Below, one piece after another: positions 62,142 through 64,000 of a stretch of DNA of 64,000 nt. Origin of the DNA: Camillea tinctor. Its lineage: Eukaryota > Ascomycota > Sordariomycetes > Xylariales > Xylariaceae. Both the position numbers and the translations under genes were made by a program. The number at the start of each line of letters is the position of its first letter. Position 1 is the stretch's first letter. The stretch is taken from the NCBI GenBank assembly GCA_022578605.1, contig MU394056.1, positions 620,001 through 684,000 of the forward strand, in the 5' to 3' direction. The notes under the pieces are model-generated. The model was not told the origin of the DNA, made no database searches, and saw only the letters and a program-made list of their open reading frames with translations.

Positions 62142-64000
62142 TGTCTAATCTGGGATATTAATAGTGGAAGAGAAATATCCACGGGAGCATTTTTACAGTC
62201 TATTTGGCTTTATTCTATGTTTTATATTTAATTTCAAGAGGCCGAGGGTACAAAAAGGCTTTAAATGCCTCCTAGTAATGTTGGTAAGATTCGGTTTACA
62301 GTCTCAAATATCTGAGATGGTCACCTTCGAACTTACTTTAATTGGCGGATGGGATTCCTAGATTTTATAGATACCAATTGAAATATACCGCTTGGGACGC
62401 GTCATAGCTACATCACATCTCGCAGTATCTCAAGCTCATGTACATATTAAACCTTGAATCGATCAGCTTATACGCACAGAGTTTCCTTTTAAACCCATCT
62501 TACCGAACACCAAGACTGTAAAACTACCCCACTATTCCCCTATTAGTAGCACACATAGAGGAGGGAAAACAAATTGATAAAGAGAAGACCAGAGGAGCTT
62601 TGGACATCTACGGTGAATTATTTTAATCCCTGGACGAAAATGACCCCGAAGCTTGTTGCGAGTCTAGACCACACTCGCGTAGCTCGCTCGGATATTGAAC
62701 GTCATGTCAACTAAACTAGCTGCCGCGCAATTCGGAGCAGAAAGCAAGAAGTGGTTTTATATGTTAGTGGGATGAAGGTAAGCGCTAAAAAGAGGAAGGG
62801 GAAAAGATACATGTTCGAAACTAATGTCCCCTGAGTGTTTGGAACTGGCGATGAGATACATGGGGGCACATCATGATGGTGCGAGGAACATGTGGTAGAG
62901 GAGTCTTCTGTGCAGCAATGGACTTGTCAATAGCTCTTTGGATTTTTTGGGTTTTCTGCAAAATTACGCTATGTAGATCTGATGCCGCCTCACACAAGCT
63001 ATCGTTGGACGGGCGGAAGGGGATCGACGGGTTTGGGCGAACGCATGGCTTTTAGTTTCTCAACGGCGCGCGACGCCCCTCCTACCCTGCGGGAAGCGTT
63101 CACTAGGTAGGACTAGTTTAAGGTAAATATATGCTAACTCTGATGATCTGAGTGAGGCGTTTGACCCTGTCTTACATAGGTATGTATCTATTGAGTAAGT
63201 TGTTTATGTATTTAAAAACAAAACAAAATAATTAATTTAAAATAGGGTTATATGTCAACACGGTAATCCCATTGAACCTGAAATACTTAACTTAACAGGA
63301 CAGTTAAACGAAGGAACGAAGAGACGAACGAGGCATCGGACCGAAAAGGTTTCTCGTGTGCTTTTGGAAAAGCACAGAGGTTCTTGTTTCAGCTGCCTAC
63401 TTATGCGTGGTGATAGGTGAAGAAGCCACCAGGACGAACCCGAGGTGCCCTCCTACTTATTTGATGAATCGTTCGTTCTCTCACCGAATTCGAAGCGAAA
63501 ACACAATATCTTACACACCGAAGCCAGCCTTCTTCTTCTCCCTACTCCTCCTGCATCGGGCATTTTGAAGAAAAGGGGGGCCATTGTCCGTCGCCCGACT
63601 TGGCGGGGTGGAAAGAGGAGATGGGGGATGGGGGATGGGGATTGCTTATACCTACATCCTATATTTTATTTTGCTTCTTATTTTGATTAGACACCTAGGA
63701 CTTTTCTAAGATGATGCTGAGACATTTAACGTCTTATACGGGAAAGTGAAGGGGAGAAAATCTGCTAACTCATATCAAATGTCCAACATTGGTTTGGGAT
63801 GAGACGTAAACACAACCTACACTAATAAAGCACATGGTAAAAAGGGCGTCATCATCACGCGACACTGGCGTGAGTGAGACCAATAAAGTATCGTCACTCT
63901 TATTTATTTCAATGTTATCAGATTCAAAGGGTTTAAAATTGCCTGGGGATAACTGTATTGATATGTACCTGACAAACCTTCTAAGGAAGTTTATTAGTGA
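62142..64000. other. 3' flank of tyrosinase, no gene seen
   Basis: AT-rich sequence with no supported gene up to the end of the window. Short frames at 62873-63055 and 63356-63690 have no recognisable sequence. Confidence 0.55.

Overview
The window is nuclear DNA of a filamentous ascomycete (Pezizomycotina, most likely Sordariomycetes; I do not resolve a genus). The protein genes are split by short introns (about 50-250 nt) with GTAAGT/GTGAGT/GTACGT-type donors, CTAAC-type branch sites and CAG/TAG acceptors. 5' leaders are pyrimidine rich, and the products are typical of this group (Arp9, fibroin-3-related protein, RCR protein, tyrosinase, giant DUF3638/DUF3645 protein). I found 15 protein genes and one tRNA gene. 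Every exon model was built by hand, and each spliced length is a whole number of codons.

Left part (1-26 kb), gene dense: a SYLF-domain protein (+), actin-related protein Arp9 of SWI/SNF-RSC remodelers (+), a 12-exon gene for a ~3,250-residue DUF6606/DUF3638/DUF3645 protein (+), a zeta-crystallin-like quinone oxidoreductase (-), chaperonin subunit CCT4 (-) and, divergent from it across 560 bp, the 26S proteasome ATPase Rpt1 (+).

Middle part (26-42 kb): an uncharacterised His-rich cysteine-cluster protein (-), splicing factor SF3B6/p14 (+), a STIMATE/YPL162C-type membrane protein (+), a protein kinase whose reading frame needs a 4-nt microexon (-), a low-quality assembly gap, an intron-containing tRNA-Val(CAC) (+) and a fibroin-3-related membrane protein (-).

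Right part (42-64 kb), gene poor: long AT-rich or low-complexity spacers with a 58-bp inverted repeat and microsatellites, separated by an RCR-family protein (-), the small GTPase Arl8 (-), the RNA polymerase I subunit Rpa135 (+) and a secreted tyrosinase (+).

Most genes are unrelated housekeeping functions: chromatin, proteostasis, splicing, rRNA synthesis and lysosome/vacuole traffic. I see no biosynthetic gene cluster, no intact transposon, no CRISPR and no rRNA. The best candidates for something little described are the giant NTPase-like protein, the His-rich cysteine-cluster protein, the 4-nt kinase microexon and the start-codon-only exon of rpt1.
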